From positions 496,001 through 560,000 of the forward strand of contig NZ_PIPS01000001.1 of the NCBI RefSeq assembly GCF_003987185.1: DNA of 64,000 nucleotides, in the 5' to 3' direction. Below are positions 1-9,957 of the stretch, one piece after another (positions within the stretch are counted from its first letter, which is position 1; every line of letters starts with the position of its first letter). The notes under the pieces are model-generated. The model worked only from the letters and a program-made list of their open reading frames with translations, was not told the DNA's origin and ran no database searches. The translations under genes were made by a program, and so were the position numbers. The stretch is from Idiomarina aquatica (GTDB lineage Bacteria; Pseudomonadota; Gammaproteobacteria; Enterobacterales; Alteromonadaceae).

Positions 1-102
1 CATCGGCTAAAAATTCCATATCCACTCCTACATTCCACAGTTCGCTTTAGTCTAGCACTTTTCCACACCGCTGTAGCCCCAAACCACCGGACAAGTGGCA
101 AA

Positions 103-160
103 GCGAGTGGCGAAGCCACAAGCACACCTAAAAAAGCAAGGCGAGTGGCGAAGCCACAAG
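103..160. repeat. 20-bp direct repeat pair
   Basis: A 20-bp sequence beginning GCGAGTGGCGAAGCC occurs at 103-122 and again, identically, at 141-160. Each copy contains a small palindrome (GTGGC gaa GCCAC). The segment 1-220 carries no convincing gene; these repeats and other GC-rich direct repeats (GCCAAGCAAGC) are all that is visible. Confidence 0.7.
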
Positions 161-213
161 CCGCCAAGCAAGCCCGCAGGGCGCCAAGCAAGCGGGCACC
201 GCCCGCGCCAAAC

Positions 214-242
214 AAAAAAAGGCCAGCGAAGCTGACCTTTTT
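214..242 (-). terminator. Rho-independent terminator of the lipase gene
   Basis: Read on the minus strand, GGTCAGC, loop TTC, GCTGGCC is followed by a run of seven T. A G-U pair on this strand, which would be a C-A mismatch on the plus strand, suggests it works leftward, just beyond the lipase stop codon. A second palindrome, GGTAAGGCGG aaca CCGCCTTACC (251-274), lies between the stop codon and this terminator. Confidence 0.75.
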
Positions 243-276
243 GCCAAGCGGGTAAGGCGGAACACCGCCTTACCTG

Positions 277-2670
277 CTACTGAACAACATCTTCGTTAGT
301 GACAGGCAGCATCAGCATATCCGAACCAAACCAGCTGAAAATCTGCGTTTGCATCTCGGTTGTCGCCGCCGCAGACGCTTCCGGCGATACCAACGACGCA
401 TGGTCACCAGCACTAAAGCGCACCGCACCCGATACCGGATTACCGTCTTCGGACTGCACCGTAGCCGATACCGAAGGCAGACCCATCAGACCAATCAATG
501 GCTCAGTACCTGCCAGTGGTTTACCCGCAACCGCATTTGGAATGGTTGCGTCACCCACTGCTTCGATTAAATGAACCGGCGTTTCGGTCGCCACAACGCC
601 CGCCGAATAGTTAACCGGGTCCGCCGAGTCAATCACCGCTTGCGCAGCAAAGGCAAACTGCTCAAAGGTTGCATTAATCTGCGCACGTTCAGCGTCCGAT
701 GCACCATCGATAAACTGCGTGTACACCTGTGCCAGCAATTCGCTGAAGCCTTCACCACCCGGCGTCACACCGGCCGCTTCCGCCTGTGCGTTAACCACTT
801 CGGCAAACTCTGCACTGGCTGAGTAAAGCAACTGGCTCTTAACCGGCACTTCGAAAGAACCTGACGCCAGCAAGAAGTTGGCAATGCTGCCGCCCGGCAT
901 ACCGAACGACGATGCCTGCACTTCAAACATTGGGCTTAACGGCTCAAGTTGTGGGTTAGACAATGGCGTATTCGCCAACGCGGTAAAGCCAACACCGGCA
1001 ATCGCGCCCAGCGAGTGACCGACAAAGTGCACGTCCTGACCGTTCAGCTGTGCGCCGTCCGCTGCCATGAAGTTATTCAGGCTCATACGCAAGCCGACAA
1101 GATCAGCAATCGACTGGCGAATGTTGTCGCGAGCGCCCAGCAGGTTAGCCAGGTTCATGTACGCCGTCACACCAGCCGGACTGGATGCGTCAATCGCACC
1201 AAAGGCACGGTCACCGTGTAATGGATGGTCAATGGCCACGGTGGCAAAGCCAGCGGCTGCTAATGAGCCGGCAATACCTGCGGCATTGGTCTTCTCACCG
1301 GTGATACCATGCTGGAAAATCACTACCGGCCAGCCGCCTTGTGGGACCGCTTCCAGTTCCGCCATGCCGCGCTCAGCACGAATCGCGTTAACGGTCGCCA
1401 GATCCGGAATGGTAATAAACGCCGGTACCGTTTGTGTGCCCTGAATGGCCGGAACCGGGTTGTACTTGGTTAAGTGACGTTCGTTATCCACACCCGGGAA
1501 GTCGAAACAATTATTCGGTGGCAACAGCAAGCTTGGATCCTCCAGCGCTTCAGCCGGAATACCCGCACCTGCAGGATCAATAACACCCTGTTCAATCGCA
1601 CCTAAAATCGATGCCGGGCTGTCACAGGCTGCCTGCCAGCGACCGTCAATCGGCGCGGTTGGGTTTTCAGCGGTTGGCAACGGTGAATAGTAAGGCAGGT
1701 TAACCTGACCACCGTACACGCGCGCTGCCGAAGCCGCAGCCAGCGCCGCCGGATCGGTGACACCGTTCTGCTGCAGCACCACGTCCAACGTATAACCTTG
1801 TGGAGCAGCCTGCATAACCGGCACTTCCGGCGACCAAGGTGTATCCACACCCGCCGCACTTAAGGCCAGCATCTGTTTAGTTGCGCCCAGCACATCACCG
1901 ACCGACTGGGTGGTAAAGTTGGACGCATAAATCACGTCTTCGGCATCCACACCAAACTGCGCCAGAGCGCCTTCATAGCTGTTGATTAAGCGCTGCAGCG
2001 ACACCGCCGACGGATCTGACGATACCGGATCGCTGTCGGCCGGACGTTTCATTAATGTGTAAGTTTGTGAGGGATGAACATCACGACCCAATTCGTCCTG
2101 AATGTTCGAGGTTAATGCCACGATGTAACCAGTTTTCGGTTTTAACGGCCGTAGCGGTACCACCGCAACGGTGTCTTCATCAACCGCCGATACGGTAAAG
2201 TCAACACCGTGTGTCAGCTCAGCTGTTACCGCACAAGCCGCCGCCGGGCTCGCTGCAGCACACTCGGCGCTTACGTCCGAGCCGCCCTGAATGGTTTCAA
2301 ACACACGAATCGCACCCTGCGCTTCGACACTGCTTGCTGCCACGGCTATCAGGTCGCCATTTTCATCACGCGGCAATGAGAAGTTAAAGGTCATGGTCGG
2401 GTGTGTCCCCCAACCGTCTAGGCCATTTAAAGCCACTTGTGGATCACTGCTGTCGCTTGGATCTGCAACCGGGATATTCAGCGTGCCATCAACGGTACCG
2501 CTCAACAACACGTTGGTTGGCGCCGGAATAATGCTGTTAGAAGGATCAAACTGAACACGCGTTGCAGCAATATTAATTTCTTCTTCTGTCAACGGTGCTT
2601 CATCACCGCTACCACAGCCGACCAGACTTAGTGCTGATCCAATCGCCAATGGGAGTAATAATTTTTTCAT
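277..2670 (-). CDS. VolA/Pla-1/cef-family extracellular lipase lipoprotein
   Basis: A 797-residue alpha/beta hydrolase predicted to act on lipids at the cell surface. The N-terminus is a lipoprotein signal with lipobox LVGC (Cys19), so the mature protein should be lipid-anchored. The nucleophile elbow GHSLG places the catalytic Ser at 553. Asp707 (GDATIP) and His757 (GDHASL) are the likely remaining triad members. A preceding FQHGITG motif fits an oxyanion-hole strand. Size and layout match the VolA / Pla-1/cef lipase family, where VolA releases fatty acids from lysophosphatidylcholine; the exact substrate here is inferred. It is transcribed alone, away from yciK, and ends at a terminator. 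Confidence 0.85.
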   Translation of the reverse strand: MKKLLLPLAIGSALSLVGCGSGDEAPLTEEEINIAATRVQFDPSNSIIPAPTNVLLSGTVDGTLNIPVADPSDSSDPQVALNGLDGWGTHPTMTFNFSLPRDENGDLIAVAASSVEAQGAIRVFETIQGGSDVSAECAAASPAAACAVTAELTHGVDFTVSAVDEDTVAVVPLRPLKPKTGYIVALTSNIQDELGRDVHPSQTYTLMKRPADSDPVSSDPSAVSLQRLINSYEGALAQFGVDAEDVIYASNFTTQSVGDVLGATKQMLALSAAGVDTPWSPEVPVMQAAPQGYTLDVVLQQNGVTDPAALAAASAARVYGGQVNLPYYSPLPTAENPTAPIDGRWQAACDSPASILGAIEQGVIDPAGAGIPAEALEDPSLLLPPNNCFDFPGVDNERHLTKYNPVPAIQGTQTVPAFITIPDLATVNAIRAERGMAELEAVPQGGWPVVIFQHGITGEKTNAAGIAGSLAAAGFATVAIDHPLHGDRAFGAIDASSPAGVTAYMNLANLLGARDNIRQSIADLVGLRMSLNNFMAADGAQLNGQDVHFVGHSLGAIAGVGFTALANTPLSNPQLEPLSPMFEVQASSFGMPGGSIANFLLASGSFEVPVKSQLLYSASAEFAEVVNAQAEAAGVTPGGEGFSELLAQVYTQFIDGASDAERAQINATFEQFAFAAQAVIDSADPVNYSAGVVATETPVHLIEAVGDATIPNAVAGKPLAGTEPLIGLMGLPSVSATVQSEDGNPVSGAVRFSAGDHASLVSPEASAAATTEMQTQIFSWFGSDMLMLPVTNEDVVQ

Positions 2671-2852
2671 GTGGATTCCCCAGTCCTTTTTTACATTTTT
2701 ATTATGAAGCCTTCGCTTAACGATTTTTATACACCTGTATGAATTAAGATAAAAGGCTTTTTCCGGAATTTCTATTCGTTTGCTGAGAAGTTATCCGAAT
2801 ATCAGTACAATAGCTTACACTGACGCTAACAGTCCAATGGAAAACGATAAAT
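2671..2852. promoter_or_regulatory. Divergent promoter region, lipase / yciK
   Basis: This 182-bp AT-rich gap separates two divergent genes and must hold both promoters. A possible -10 element TACAAT at 2806-2811 points toward the dehydrogenase gene, but no well-spaced -35 is visible. No conserved operator was recognised. Confidence 0.35.
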
Positions 2853-3605
2853 ATGCAAATCAAAACTGTACACGATTACCAAGCGCGTCCTGACCTGCTG
2901 AAGGACAAAGTCATTCTTATTACCGGCGCCGGTGACGGCATCGGCCGTCAGGCGGCGCTGTCGTTTGCGGAACATGGCGCTACCGTCATTCTGCTCGGTC
3001 GCACCGTGGCCAAGCTGGAAGCGGTCTATGATGAAATTGAACAAGCCGGTGGCGCGACCCCCGCGATTATTCCGCTCGACTTAAAAGGCGCGAGCAAACA
3101 AAATTACCAGGACATGGCCGCCACCATTAAAGAACAGTTCGGGCGCCTGGACGGATTGCTGCACAACGCCGGCATCCTCAGTATTCTGTCGCCGTTTACC
3201 CACATCGAGGAAGACGACTTCCGCGATTCGTTGCAGGTCAATGTTACCGGCCCGATGCTGATGACCCAGGCGTTGTTACCGGTTATGCAACTGGCACCGC
3301 AGGCGTCGCTGGTCTTTACTTCATCAGGCGTCGGTCGTAACGGGCGCGCTTACTGGGGCAGCTACTCGGTGTCGAAGTTTGCGACAGAAGGTATGGCACA
3401 GGTGATTGCTGACGAGTACGACACCACCACGGTTCGCACCAACGTCATCAATCCTGGGGCAACCCGCACCAGTATGCGCTCAAAAGCCTATCCGGCAGAA
3501 GATCCAAAACAGCTCAAAACACCGTTAGATCTGATGCCGACTTATTTGTATCTGATGGGCGATGATAGTACAAAAGACAATAACATTTGTTTCGACGCGC
3601 AATAG
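2853..3605 (+). CDS. yciK: SDR-family oxidoreductase, YciK type
   Basis: A 250-residue short-chain dehydrogenase/reductase. The NAD(P)-binding glycine motif TGAGDGIG starts at residue 24, the LHNAG motif follows at mid-protein, and the catalytic pair is Tyr171-x3-Lys175 (YSVSK). The N-terminal segment before the Rossmann fold and overall sequence look like E. coli YciK, an oxidoreductase of unknown physiological substrate. It is cytosolic, with no signal peptide. It stands alone; the next gene starts 28 bp beyond its stop codon and could be cotranscribed. Confidence 0.85.
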   Translation: MQIKTVHDYQARPDLLKDKVILITGAGDGIGRQAALSFAEHGATVILLGRTVAKLEAVYDEIEQAGGATPAIIPLDLKGASKQNYQDMAATIKEQFGRLDGLLHNAGILSILSPFTHIEEDDFRDSLQVNVTGPMLMTQALLPVMQLAPQASLVFTSSGVGRNGRAYWGSYSVSKFATEGMAQVIADEYDTTTVRTNVINPGATRTSMRSKAYPAEDPKQLKTPLDLMPTYLYLMGDDSTKDNNICFDAQ

Positions 3606-3633
3606 CGCGCGTCGCCACCACCAAGGTTGGTCT

Positions 3634-4698
3634 ATGCACATAAAACGCCATTTCGTTACATTGTTATTGGCATCGTCCGCACTCAGCGCTCCGGCGCTGG
3701 CGGTAGAGCCACCACAACTTGAAGTGTTCGACAATGTTGAGAAACAACTCTGGATAGGCGTTGCCCCCGTTAGCCGGTCAACGATCTGGTTATCCGGCGA
3801 AAATGGGCAGGTGGCGCACAGCGAAGACGGCGGCACGAACTGGCGTTACAGTCAGCCAGGCCAGGACGATTTGCAATTTCGGGATATCGAAGCCATCGAC
3901 AATCGTCAGGCGTATGTACTGAGTATCGGCGATGACGGTCAGTCGAAAGTTTACTTTACCGACAACAGCGGCGCCAATTGGCGTATGCGCTACCGCGCCG
4001 AAGCCGATACCTTCTTAAACTGCATGGGCATTTCGCCCAATGGTGAAGCCTGGGTATTCGGTGACAGCGTCGGCGATGAGTGGCGCATTGTGCGCAGTCC
4101 GAGCGGCCGCAACTGGATTAAAGCCAACAGTGCAATCAGCGAAAAGCCGCAGTCCAACGAGGGCGGTTTCGCCTCCAGCGGCAGCTGTGTGCGCTTTAAT
4201 AACGATACCTGGTTAATCGGTACCGGCAACGCGGATACCGCGCGAGTTTTGCGCAAAGGCGGATTCGGTATCCGTTTTGACGTCATCGACAGCCCGATGC
4301 AGGCCGGGCCTAACGCCGGTATCTTTGCAGTCTGGCCGCTTGATGATGAGCAGTTTTATATCGCCGGTGGTCACATTGATCCCGCCGAGGACGAAGGCAA
4401 GCGGTTGTGGTTTTACGACGGCAATGAATTCAACGCGCTGCCGGAACCTCCCCTGCAAGGGGCGCTGTACAGTCTCAGTGTGGTCGAACACAATGGCCGC
4501 TGGCTGCTCACCTCAAACCCTTCCGGCGCAGCCGCTTATCACGTGCCCAGCAGCCAATGGTTCACCCTCACCGATGCCAATGTCTGGAACGTCCAGTGCC
4601 ATGGCAACATCAGTTGTTGGCTGGTTGGCAAAGAAGGCTTTGTGGCTAAGCTTGTTTGGAAGCCAGAGCCAGACCGCCCAGAAGATGTCGGGTTTTAG
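3634..4698 (+). CDS. YCF48/BNR-repeat-like exported protein
   Basis: A 354-residue protein with an N-terminal signal peptide (LLLASSALSAPALA, cleavage near AVEPP) followed by beta-propeller-like repeats. Several segments of the type SEDGGTNW and TDNSGANW, each ending in an aromatic residue, are typical of BNR/YCF48-like (Hcf136-related) propellers. In heterotrophs such proteins are periplasmic and of unknown role. An upstream in-frame ATG at 3562 would overlap yciK and bury the signal peptide, so the ATG at 3634 is preferred. The last 53 bp overlap the 3' end of the convergent desulfurase fusion gene. Confidence 0.7.
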   Translation: MHIKRHFVTLLLASSALSAPALAVEPPQLEVFDNVEKQLWIGVAPVSRSTIWLSGENGQVAHSEDGGTNWRYSQPGQDDLQFRDIEAIDNRQAYVLSIGDDGQSKVYFTDNSGANWRMRYRAEADTFLNCMGISPNGEAWVFGDSVGDEWRIVRSPSGRNWIKANSAISEKPQSNEGGFASSGSCVRFNNDTWLIGTGNADTARVLRKGGFGIRFDVIDSPMQAGPNAGIFAVWPLDDEQFYIAGGHIDPAEDEGKRLWFYDGNEFNALPEPPLQGALYSLSVVEHNGRWLLTSNPSGAAAYHVPSSQWFTLTDANVWNVQCHGNISCWLVGKEGFVAKLVWKPEPDRPEDVGF

Positions 4699-6745
4699 TA
4701 AACCCATGACGACGCAGCGCGTTGGCAACAACGCCGCTGCGGTTACCCGAACGGCACACACAGATCAGTTCACGCTGCTGTAACTCACTGTTATCGTGAA
4801 TGAACTGCACCACCTGCGTAAGCGGGACGTTAATCACCTGGGCGCAACACGGCAAATCATCCACCATATGCTCCTGCCGTTCACGCACGTCAATGATAAT
4901 GACGTCCTCACGGCGCCAGAAATCTTCGTCACCAATCGCGATATCGATACCGGTCTGCGGCACGGCTAAGGCGCGGTCGTCCAATCGGGTGACCAACTGA
5001 GAGTCCGGATCATAGCCGGCACAGATGAGCGTACGTTCACCCAGACAGCGACACAAAGACTCCCGCGCAATGTCCTTGCCGATAAAGGCAAAATCAACAT
5101 GCAGTGCCTGCCGCTCCGCCACCGGTTCACTCAGCAGATACACCGGTAACCGGCTGCCGAAGCGGAACAAACGCCGGGCGCCGATATTAAGACAGCCATC
5201 AACACCGCTCTGACATTCTTGTGGGATGGCATCGCACTGGGCAATCGCGGCGGTTGGCCAGCCAAACAAATCGCTGTCGCCACTGGTTAGCGGTAACATA
5301 TCGCGCAACAGCGCCGCCGCATCGGCACACTCACCTTCTGCGGCGGTGCTCAACACCGCCGGTACCTGATAATGCTGACAACGGGCGATGTTCTCGATAC
5401 GCCCGGCCAAAGCCGGGTGCGGATCGATCACCACCATTTCTTTGGCGGCCCGATCAATCAGCAGATAACTGCAACTGTCGTCGTAGCGCAGTTGCACCAC
5501 GCCGTCCAGCAAACTGTCGTTGTCGTCGTTGGTATCCGCCACAATCAGGCACGACTGCTGTAGCGCGTCTGCGGCCTGTTGCAGGCGTTTGCAGGCTTCA
5601 TCAATCTCGGCCTGGGTGGTGGCCGGGCCAAACGACATCCGGATCGCCGACTCGCTACGCCAGGACGGCAACCCCATGGCATCCAGCACAAAACTGCGGG
5701 TCACTTTCGAGCTACAAGCCGAACCTGAACTAACGCGGATATGACAGGCATCCAGCACGTCCATGATGTCACGTGAAGAGACCCCCTGAACGGAAAAATT
5801 CAAGGTGGTAGGCACCGATACGGCAAAGTCGTTATTAAACACCACGCCGGGGAACGCCTTTTTCAGTGCCGCCGCCAGTTGCTCCCGATAGGCCGTCAGC
5901 GTCGCGTGCGAGGCAAAGCTCTTGTGTTCACCGTTCATGACCTCAAACAGCGCATTGAGCGCGGCAATGCCGGGCAAATTTTCGGTGCCCGAGCGGTAAC
6001 CGCTCTCCTGTCCGCCACCGATGATCAGCGGGGTAAAGGGCGCGCTGTCACGGATCGCCATAAAACCAATGCCTTTAGGGCCATACAGCTTATGACCACT
6101 GAATGGCGCGTAATCAATGCTGGTGTTGTCCAACTGAAGGTTTTGTTTGCCCAGCGCCTGCACACAGTCGACCATCCACGGAATCGTTGGCGCATGCTGA
6201 CGGATCACCTGCTCTAAACGGCTTAAGTCCTGCACTACGCCGGTTTCGTTATTCACCGCCATGGTACAAATCATTGCTGCCTGCGCCACGTGCGCGGCAA
6301 CAAAATCTAAATCCAGCCGCCCTTTTTCATCGACCGGAATGGCCAGCAACTCGGCGTTTAAGCCCAGTAATTCGTTCCAGTGGGCGAGCGCCTGCGGCAC
6401 CGCCTTGTGTTCGGTTGCACCATACAGCAAGTATTGCCGTGGCCGGTCGGGGTTCTGCACGGCAGCACGAATCGCCGACACCACCGCGGTCTGAATACCT
6501 TCGGTCGCGCCGCTGGTAAAAATCAGTTTGCTGTTAAAGGAGCCAATCGCCTCTCGCGCCTGCTGGCGAGTCGTGTCCAAAATGTAACGCGCTTTCAGGC
6601 CGGTAATATGGCTGCTGGAGGGGTTGCCAAAAATGGCTTCCATGGTGTGTGACACCGAGCGGGCAATATCGGGAAGAACCGGTGTGGTGGCGTTGCAGTC
6701 TAAGTAGATTTCCTGACTGTCCGGCTGTAACTCAAGTGGATTCAT
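4646..6745 (-). CDS. Cysteine desulfurase - degenerate MBL - rhodanese fusion
   Basis: A 699-residue three-domain protein. Residues 1-400 are a class V PLP-dependent cysteine desulfurase of the NifS/IscS type, with PLP lysine Lys219 (SGHKLYGP) and catalytic Cys344 (SGSACSSK). Residues about 415-600 resemble the metallo-beta-lactamase fold of persulfide dioxygenases (SYLLIDRAAKEMVVIDPH), but the zinc-ligand segment reads LSTAAEGEC (465-473) with no histidines, so metal binding is probably lost. Residues 605-699 form a rhodanese domain with active Cys664 (CRSGNRS). It should generate and transfer persulfide sulfur. A TTG 12 bp upstream is in frame, but GGGGGT lies ahead of the ATG at 6745. It follows nqrM by 66 bp and may serve Fe-S supply for Na+-NQR (inference). 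Confidence 0.8.
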   Translation of the reverse strand: MNPLELQPDSQEIYLDCNATTPVLPDIARSVSHTMEAIFGNPSSSHITGLKARYILDTTRQQAREAIGSFNSKLIFTSGATEGIQTAVVSAIRAAVQNPDRPRQYLLYGATEHKAVPQALAHWNELLGLNAELLAIPVDEKGRLDLDFVAAHVAQAAMICTMAVNNETGVVQDLSRLEQVIRQHAPTIPWMVDCVQALGKQNLQLDNTSIDYAPFSGHKLYGPKGIGFMAIRDSAPFTPLIIGGGQESGYRSGTENLPGIAALNALFEVMNGEHKSFASHATLTAYREQLAAALKKAFPGVVFNNDFAVSVPTTLNFSVQGVSSRDIMDVLDACHIRVSSGSACSSKVTRSFVLDAMGLPSWRSESAIRMSFGPATTQAEIDEACKRLQQAADALQQSCLIVADTNDDNDSLLDGVVQLRYDDSCSYLLIDRAAKEMVVIDPHPALAGRIENIARCQHYQVPAVLSTAAEGECADAAALLRDMLPLTSGDSDLFGWPTAAIAQCDAIPQECQSGVDGCLNIGARRLFRFGSRLPVYLLSEPVAERQALHVDFAFIGKDIARESLCRCLGERTLICAGYDPDSQLVTRLDDRALAVPQTGIDIAIGDEDFWRREDVIIIDVRERQEHMVDDLPCCAQVINVPLTQVVQFIHDNSELQQRELICVCRSGNRSGVVANALRRHGFTKTRHLLGGLALASKQA

Positions 6746-6811
6746 GACTACCCCCAATACGGCATTTACGGCGATGATTGAGGGTAGTTATATCGTTATA
6801 ACGTTTTGTGG

Positions 6812-7024
6812 TCAATGGATTTGGTTTTCTTTCCACTGCTGCTCTTTTTTCATCCGCGCTTTTTTCTTGTCGCACGGATCATCGCAGTCACAGGCTTTTT
6901 CCATACCCAATGAACTGATACCACCGCAACTTCCGGAAATGGTCTTGCGCTGTACAATGTAACCGACCGCCATAATCACTACGACGATCAAAAACAACGC
7001 CAGTACCAAAAGAAAGGTTTGCAT
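6812..7024 (-). CDS. nqrM: Na+-NQR maturation protein NqrM
   Basis: A 70-residue protein with one N-terminal membrane helix (residues 3-24) followed by a cysteine-rich tail: GSCGG, then CDCDDPCDKKK. This is the NqrM (DUF539) signature. NqrM is needed for assembly of functional Na+-NQR, probably delivering iron to the NqrD/NqrE cysteine site. It lies 12 bp downstream of apbE, the other NQR maturation gene, as in Vibrio. Confidence 0.92.
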   Translation of the reverse strand: MQTFLLVLALFLIVVVIMAVGYIVQRKTISGSCGGISSLGMEKACDCDDPCDKKKARMKKEQQWKENQIH

Positions 7025-7036
7025 GAGAACTCCTAA

Positions 7037-8068
7037 TCACTGCTCCGATAACAACGGCTCAAACGCCGGGCTAACCCACTCACCAAAGCCATCATCGGTT
7101 TTGTAAACCAATAACGCCGCGAGCTGATGTTTTTCCACAAACGCTTTTGCCTGTTCGGTTCCCATCACGAGCAACGCGGTTGCATAAGCGTCCGCCGACA
7201 TGCAGTCGTCGGTGTAGACACTTACGGACACCAAATTGTGCTGAATGGGTTCGGCTGTTAACGGATTAATAATGTGTGAATAACGACGTCCGTTCTCTTC
7301 ATAAAAATTACGGTAATCGCCTGAAGTGGCCAGTGCCCCTTCATTAAATGAGACAATTTCCTGAATCGATCGTTCCGTAGAAACCGGCTTCTCAACCGCT
7401 AGCCGCCAGGGCTGACCGTCCGGCTTGCCACCGCGGGTGCGGATCTCACCACCAATCTCAATCAGATACTGGGTAATCTCCAAATCGTCCAGCAGGTAAG
7501 CGACACGATCCACACCATAGCCTTTAGCGATGGTTGATAAATCGACGTATACCTTAGGATGCGCTTTGGTCAACTGATGATTTTCGATGCGCAATTTGCG
7601 GTAACCCACATAATCCCGTACCGCTTCCAGTTCTTCTGCCGTTGGCACCTGTTCCGGTTTTGCCTGTGGACCAAAGCCCCACAGATTCACCAGCGGGCCG
7701 ACGGTAACGTCCAGCAAACCATCAGTCTGTTCAGAGATCGCTAACGCCCGCCCGATAACCCGTTCCAGCGCACGGCTGATCACCACCGGTTGGGTCGATT
7801 CGTGACGGTTGAAACGCGACAGTTCCGAGTCCGGATCATAGGTCGACATCTGCGCGTTAACTTGCGCCAACACGGTTTCGACTTTTTTCTGAATCTCTGC
7901 CTGGGTATGGCGCGGATCTTTACTGTAAAGCGCGATACTGTAGGTGGTCCCCATGGTATCGCCACTAAAACGAATTTGCTTTGGCGCGTCCGAACATGAC
8001 ACTAAAAAGGCTAGTCCCAGAAGGACTAGCCACCATTTAGCGACCACGGATGGTTTAAAAGCCATCAT
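7037..8068 (-). CDS. apbE: FAD:protein FMN transferase ApbE
   Basis: A 343-residue lipoprotein (lipobox LVSC, Cys25) of the ApbE family, which attaches FMN through a phosphoester bond to threonines of NqrB and NqrC on the periplasmic side. Seen in the sequence: MGTTYSIAL near the N-terminus, DVTVGPLVNLWGFG, the IGGEIRTRG substrate loop and a C-terminal SADAYATAL segment with the metal-binding acidic residues. It starts 4 bp from the nqrF stop, so it is translationally coupled to the nqr operon whose subunits it modifies. Confidence 0.93.
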   Translation of the reverse strand: MMAFKPSVVAKWWLVLLGLAFLVSCSDAPKQIRFSGDTMGTTYSIALYSKDPRHTQAEIQKKVETVLAQVNAQMSTYDPDSELSRFNRHESTQPVVISRALERVIGRALAISEQTDGLLDVTVGPLVNLWGFGPQAKPEQVPTAEELEAVRDYVGYRKLRIENHQLTKAHPKVYVDLSTIAKGYGVDRVAYLLDDLEITQYLIEIGGEIRTRGGKPDGQPWRLAVEKPVSTERSIQEIVSFNEGALATSGDYRNFYEENGRRYSHIINPLTAEPIQHNLVSVSVYTDDCMSADAYATALLVMGTEQAKAFVEKHQLAALLVYKTDDGFGEWVSPAFEPLLSEQ

Positions 8069-8071
8069 GCA

Positions 8072-9304
8072 TTAACCACCGAAGTCGTCCAGCATGATGT
8101 TTTCATCTTCAACACCAAGCTCGTGCAACATGTTGATGACCGCCGCGTTCATGACCGGTGGACCACACATGTAGTATTCACAATCTTCTGGTGCTTCATG
8201 ATCTTTCAGATAACGCTCATACAACACGTTGTGGATAAAGCCGGTATCACCATCCCAGTTATCTTCGGGTTGAGGATCCGACAACGCCACGTGCCACTCG
8301 AAGTTGTCGTTTTCTTCTTGCAGCATGTTGAAGTCATCTTCATAGAACATTTCGCGCAGTGAACGTGCACCGTACCAGAAGCTGATCTTACGCTTAGTGT
8401 TAAGACGACGCAGTTGGTCGAAAATGTGCGAACGCATCGGTGCCATACCAGCACCACCACCGATAAAGACCATTTCGGCGTCAGTATCCTTCGCGAAGAA
8501 TTCACCAAACGGACCAGAAATCGTTACTTTATCACCTGGCTTCAGGCTGAAGATGTACGATGACATTTTACCCGCCGGCAAGCTCAGATCGTTCGGTGGC
8601 GGAGTCGCACAACGAACGTTCAACATGATGATGCCTTTTTCTTCCGGGTAGTTCGCCATTGAGTACGCACGAATTACTTCTTCGTCAACTTTAGACTCGA
8701 CGTCTAAGAAGCCGAAGCGTTCCCAGTCACCACGATACTCTGGCGCAATATCAAAATCTTTGTACTTAACGTGATGCGGTGGAGCTTCGATCTGAATGTA
8801 ACCACCGGCACGGAAAGGCACTTCTTCACCTTCCGGCAGCTGTACCACGAACTCTTTGATGAAGGTTGCAACGTTGTCGTTAGACTTAACGGTACAATCC
8901 CATTTTTTGATACCAAAGACTTCTTCCGGAAGCTCGATTTTCATGTCTTGCTTGACGTTAACCTGACAAGAAAGACGCACACCTTCACGCGCTTCGCGCT
9001 TGGTCACATGGTCAAGCTCGGTTGGCAGAATGTCACCGCCACCTTCTTTCACCGTAACCCGGCACTGACCACAAGAGCCACCGCCACCACATGCAGACGA
9101 TACGAAGATACCCGCGTTCGCCAGTGCACCCAACAGTTTGGTGCCCGGTTGGGTAACAATCTTCTTCTCTTCGTCCTCATTAATCAGGATTTCTACATCG
9201 CCCTGCGGTACCAACTTTGATTTAGCGACCATGATGATCGCCACCAAAATCAGTACGATGATGGTAAACATCCCTACACCGAGCGCTATCAGAGTAATAT
9301 CCAT
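8072..9304 (-). CDS. nqrF: Na+-NQR subunit F (NADH-oxidising)
   Basis: A 410-residue subunit with an N-terminal membrane helix, a 2Fe-2S ferredoxin domain (cysteines in [15 protein letters not shown] plus Cys of RLSCQV), an FAD domain with [11 protein letters not shown], and an NADH-binding domain ([21 protein letters not shown]). It takes hydride from NADH and passes electrons through FAD and the cluster into the complex. The length is normal for the family. It is the last structural gene of the nqr operon. Confidence 0.96.
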   Translation of the reverse strand: MDITLIALGVGMFTIIVLILVAIIMVAKSKLVPQGDVEILINEDEEKKIVTQPGTKLLGALANAGIFVSSACGGGGSCGQCRVTVKEGGGDILPTELDHVTKREAREGVRLSCQVNVKQDMKIELPEEVFGIKKWDCTVKSNDNVATFIKEFVVQLPEGEEVPFRAGGYIQIEAPPHHVKYKDFDIAPEYRGDWERFGFLDVESKVDEEVIRAYSMANYPEEKGIIMLNVRCATPPPNDLSLPAGKMSSYIFSLKPGDKVTISGPFGEFFAKDTDAEMVFIGGGAGMAPMRSHIFDQLRRLNTKRKISFWYGARSLREMFYEDDFNMLQEENDNFEWHVALSDPQPEDNWDGDTGFIHNVLYERYLKDHEAPEDCEYYMCGPPVMNAAVINMLHELGVEDENIMLDDFGG

Positions 9305-9343
9305 CGATTCGTACCTTTAACGTTTACTGATTCAACACACTGG

Positions 9344-9952
9344 TTAAAGAGATACGCCGGAGAACGACATAAAGCCCAAACCAATAAGACCTACTGACAT
9401 GAACGTCGCGCCCAAACCACGCAGACCATCCGGTACATCAGCGTATTTCAGTTTCTCGCGCACCGCTGCCAAGGCAACAATCGCCAAACACCAGCCCACG
9501 CCACTGCCGATACCGTAAACCACAGACTCGCCAAAGTTGTAGTCACGCTCAACCATGAACGACACGCCACCGAAGATGGCACAGTTAACGGTAATCAGCG
9601 GCAGGAAGATACCTAACGCGTTGTACAGCGCCGGTACGTATTTATCCAGTGCCATCTCAAGGATTTGCACCAGAGCCGCGATAACGCCGATAAAGGTCAG
9701 GAAGCGCAGGAAGCTCAGGTCCGCATCAGGGAAGCCCGCCCAATCCAACGCGCCCGGCGCCAGTATGTTGTGATAAACCAAGTTGTTAACCGGTACTGAA
9801 ATACCCAGTACCACGATAACCGCTACACCCAAACCAAAGGCTGTTTTTACCTTTTTGGACACTGCCAAAAAGGTACACATTCCCAGGAAGAACGACAGCG
9901 CTAAGTTTTCGATGAAAATCGCACGAATGAACAGGTTAATATATTGTTCCAT
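9344..9952 (-). CDS. nqrE: Na+-NQR subunit E
   Basis: A 202-residue integral membrane protein with six helices and the pseudo-symmetric fold shared with NqrD. The conserved cysteines in LGMCTFLA and VNCAIFGG correspond to the NqrE ligands of the intramembrane iron centre at the NqrD/NqrE interface. Length and sequence are typical. It is separated by 5 bp from nqrD upstream and by 39 bp from nqrF downstream. Confidence 0.95.
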   Translation of the reverse strand: MEQYINLFIRAIFIENLALSFFLGMCTFLAVSKKVKTAFGLGVAVIVVLGISVPVNNLVYHNILAPGALDWAGFPDADLSFLRFLTFIGVIAALVQILEMALDKYVPALYNALGIFLPLITVNCAIFGGVSFMVERDYNFGESVVYGIGSGVGWCLAIVALAAVREKLKYADVPDGLRGLGATFMSVGLIGLGFMSFSGVSL

Positions 9953-9957
9953 GGCCG

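Noticed and set aside
3562-3633. Longer start of the YCF48-like gene
   Set aside because: It overlaps yciK and would place 24 residues ahead of a clear signal peptide.
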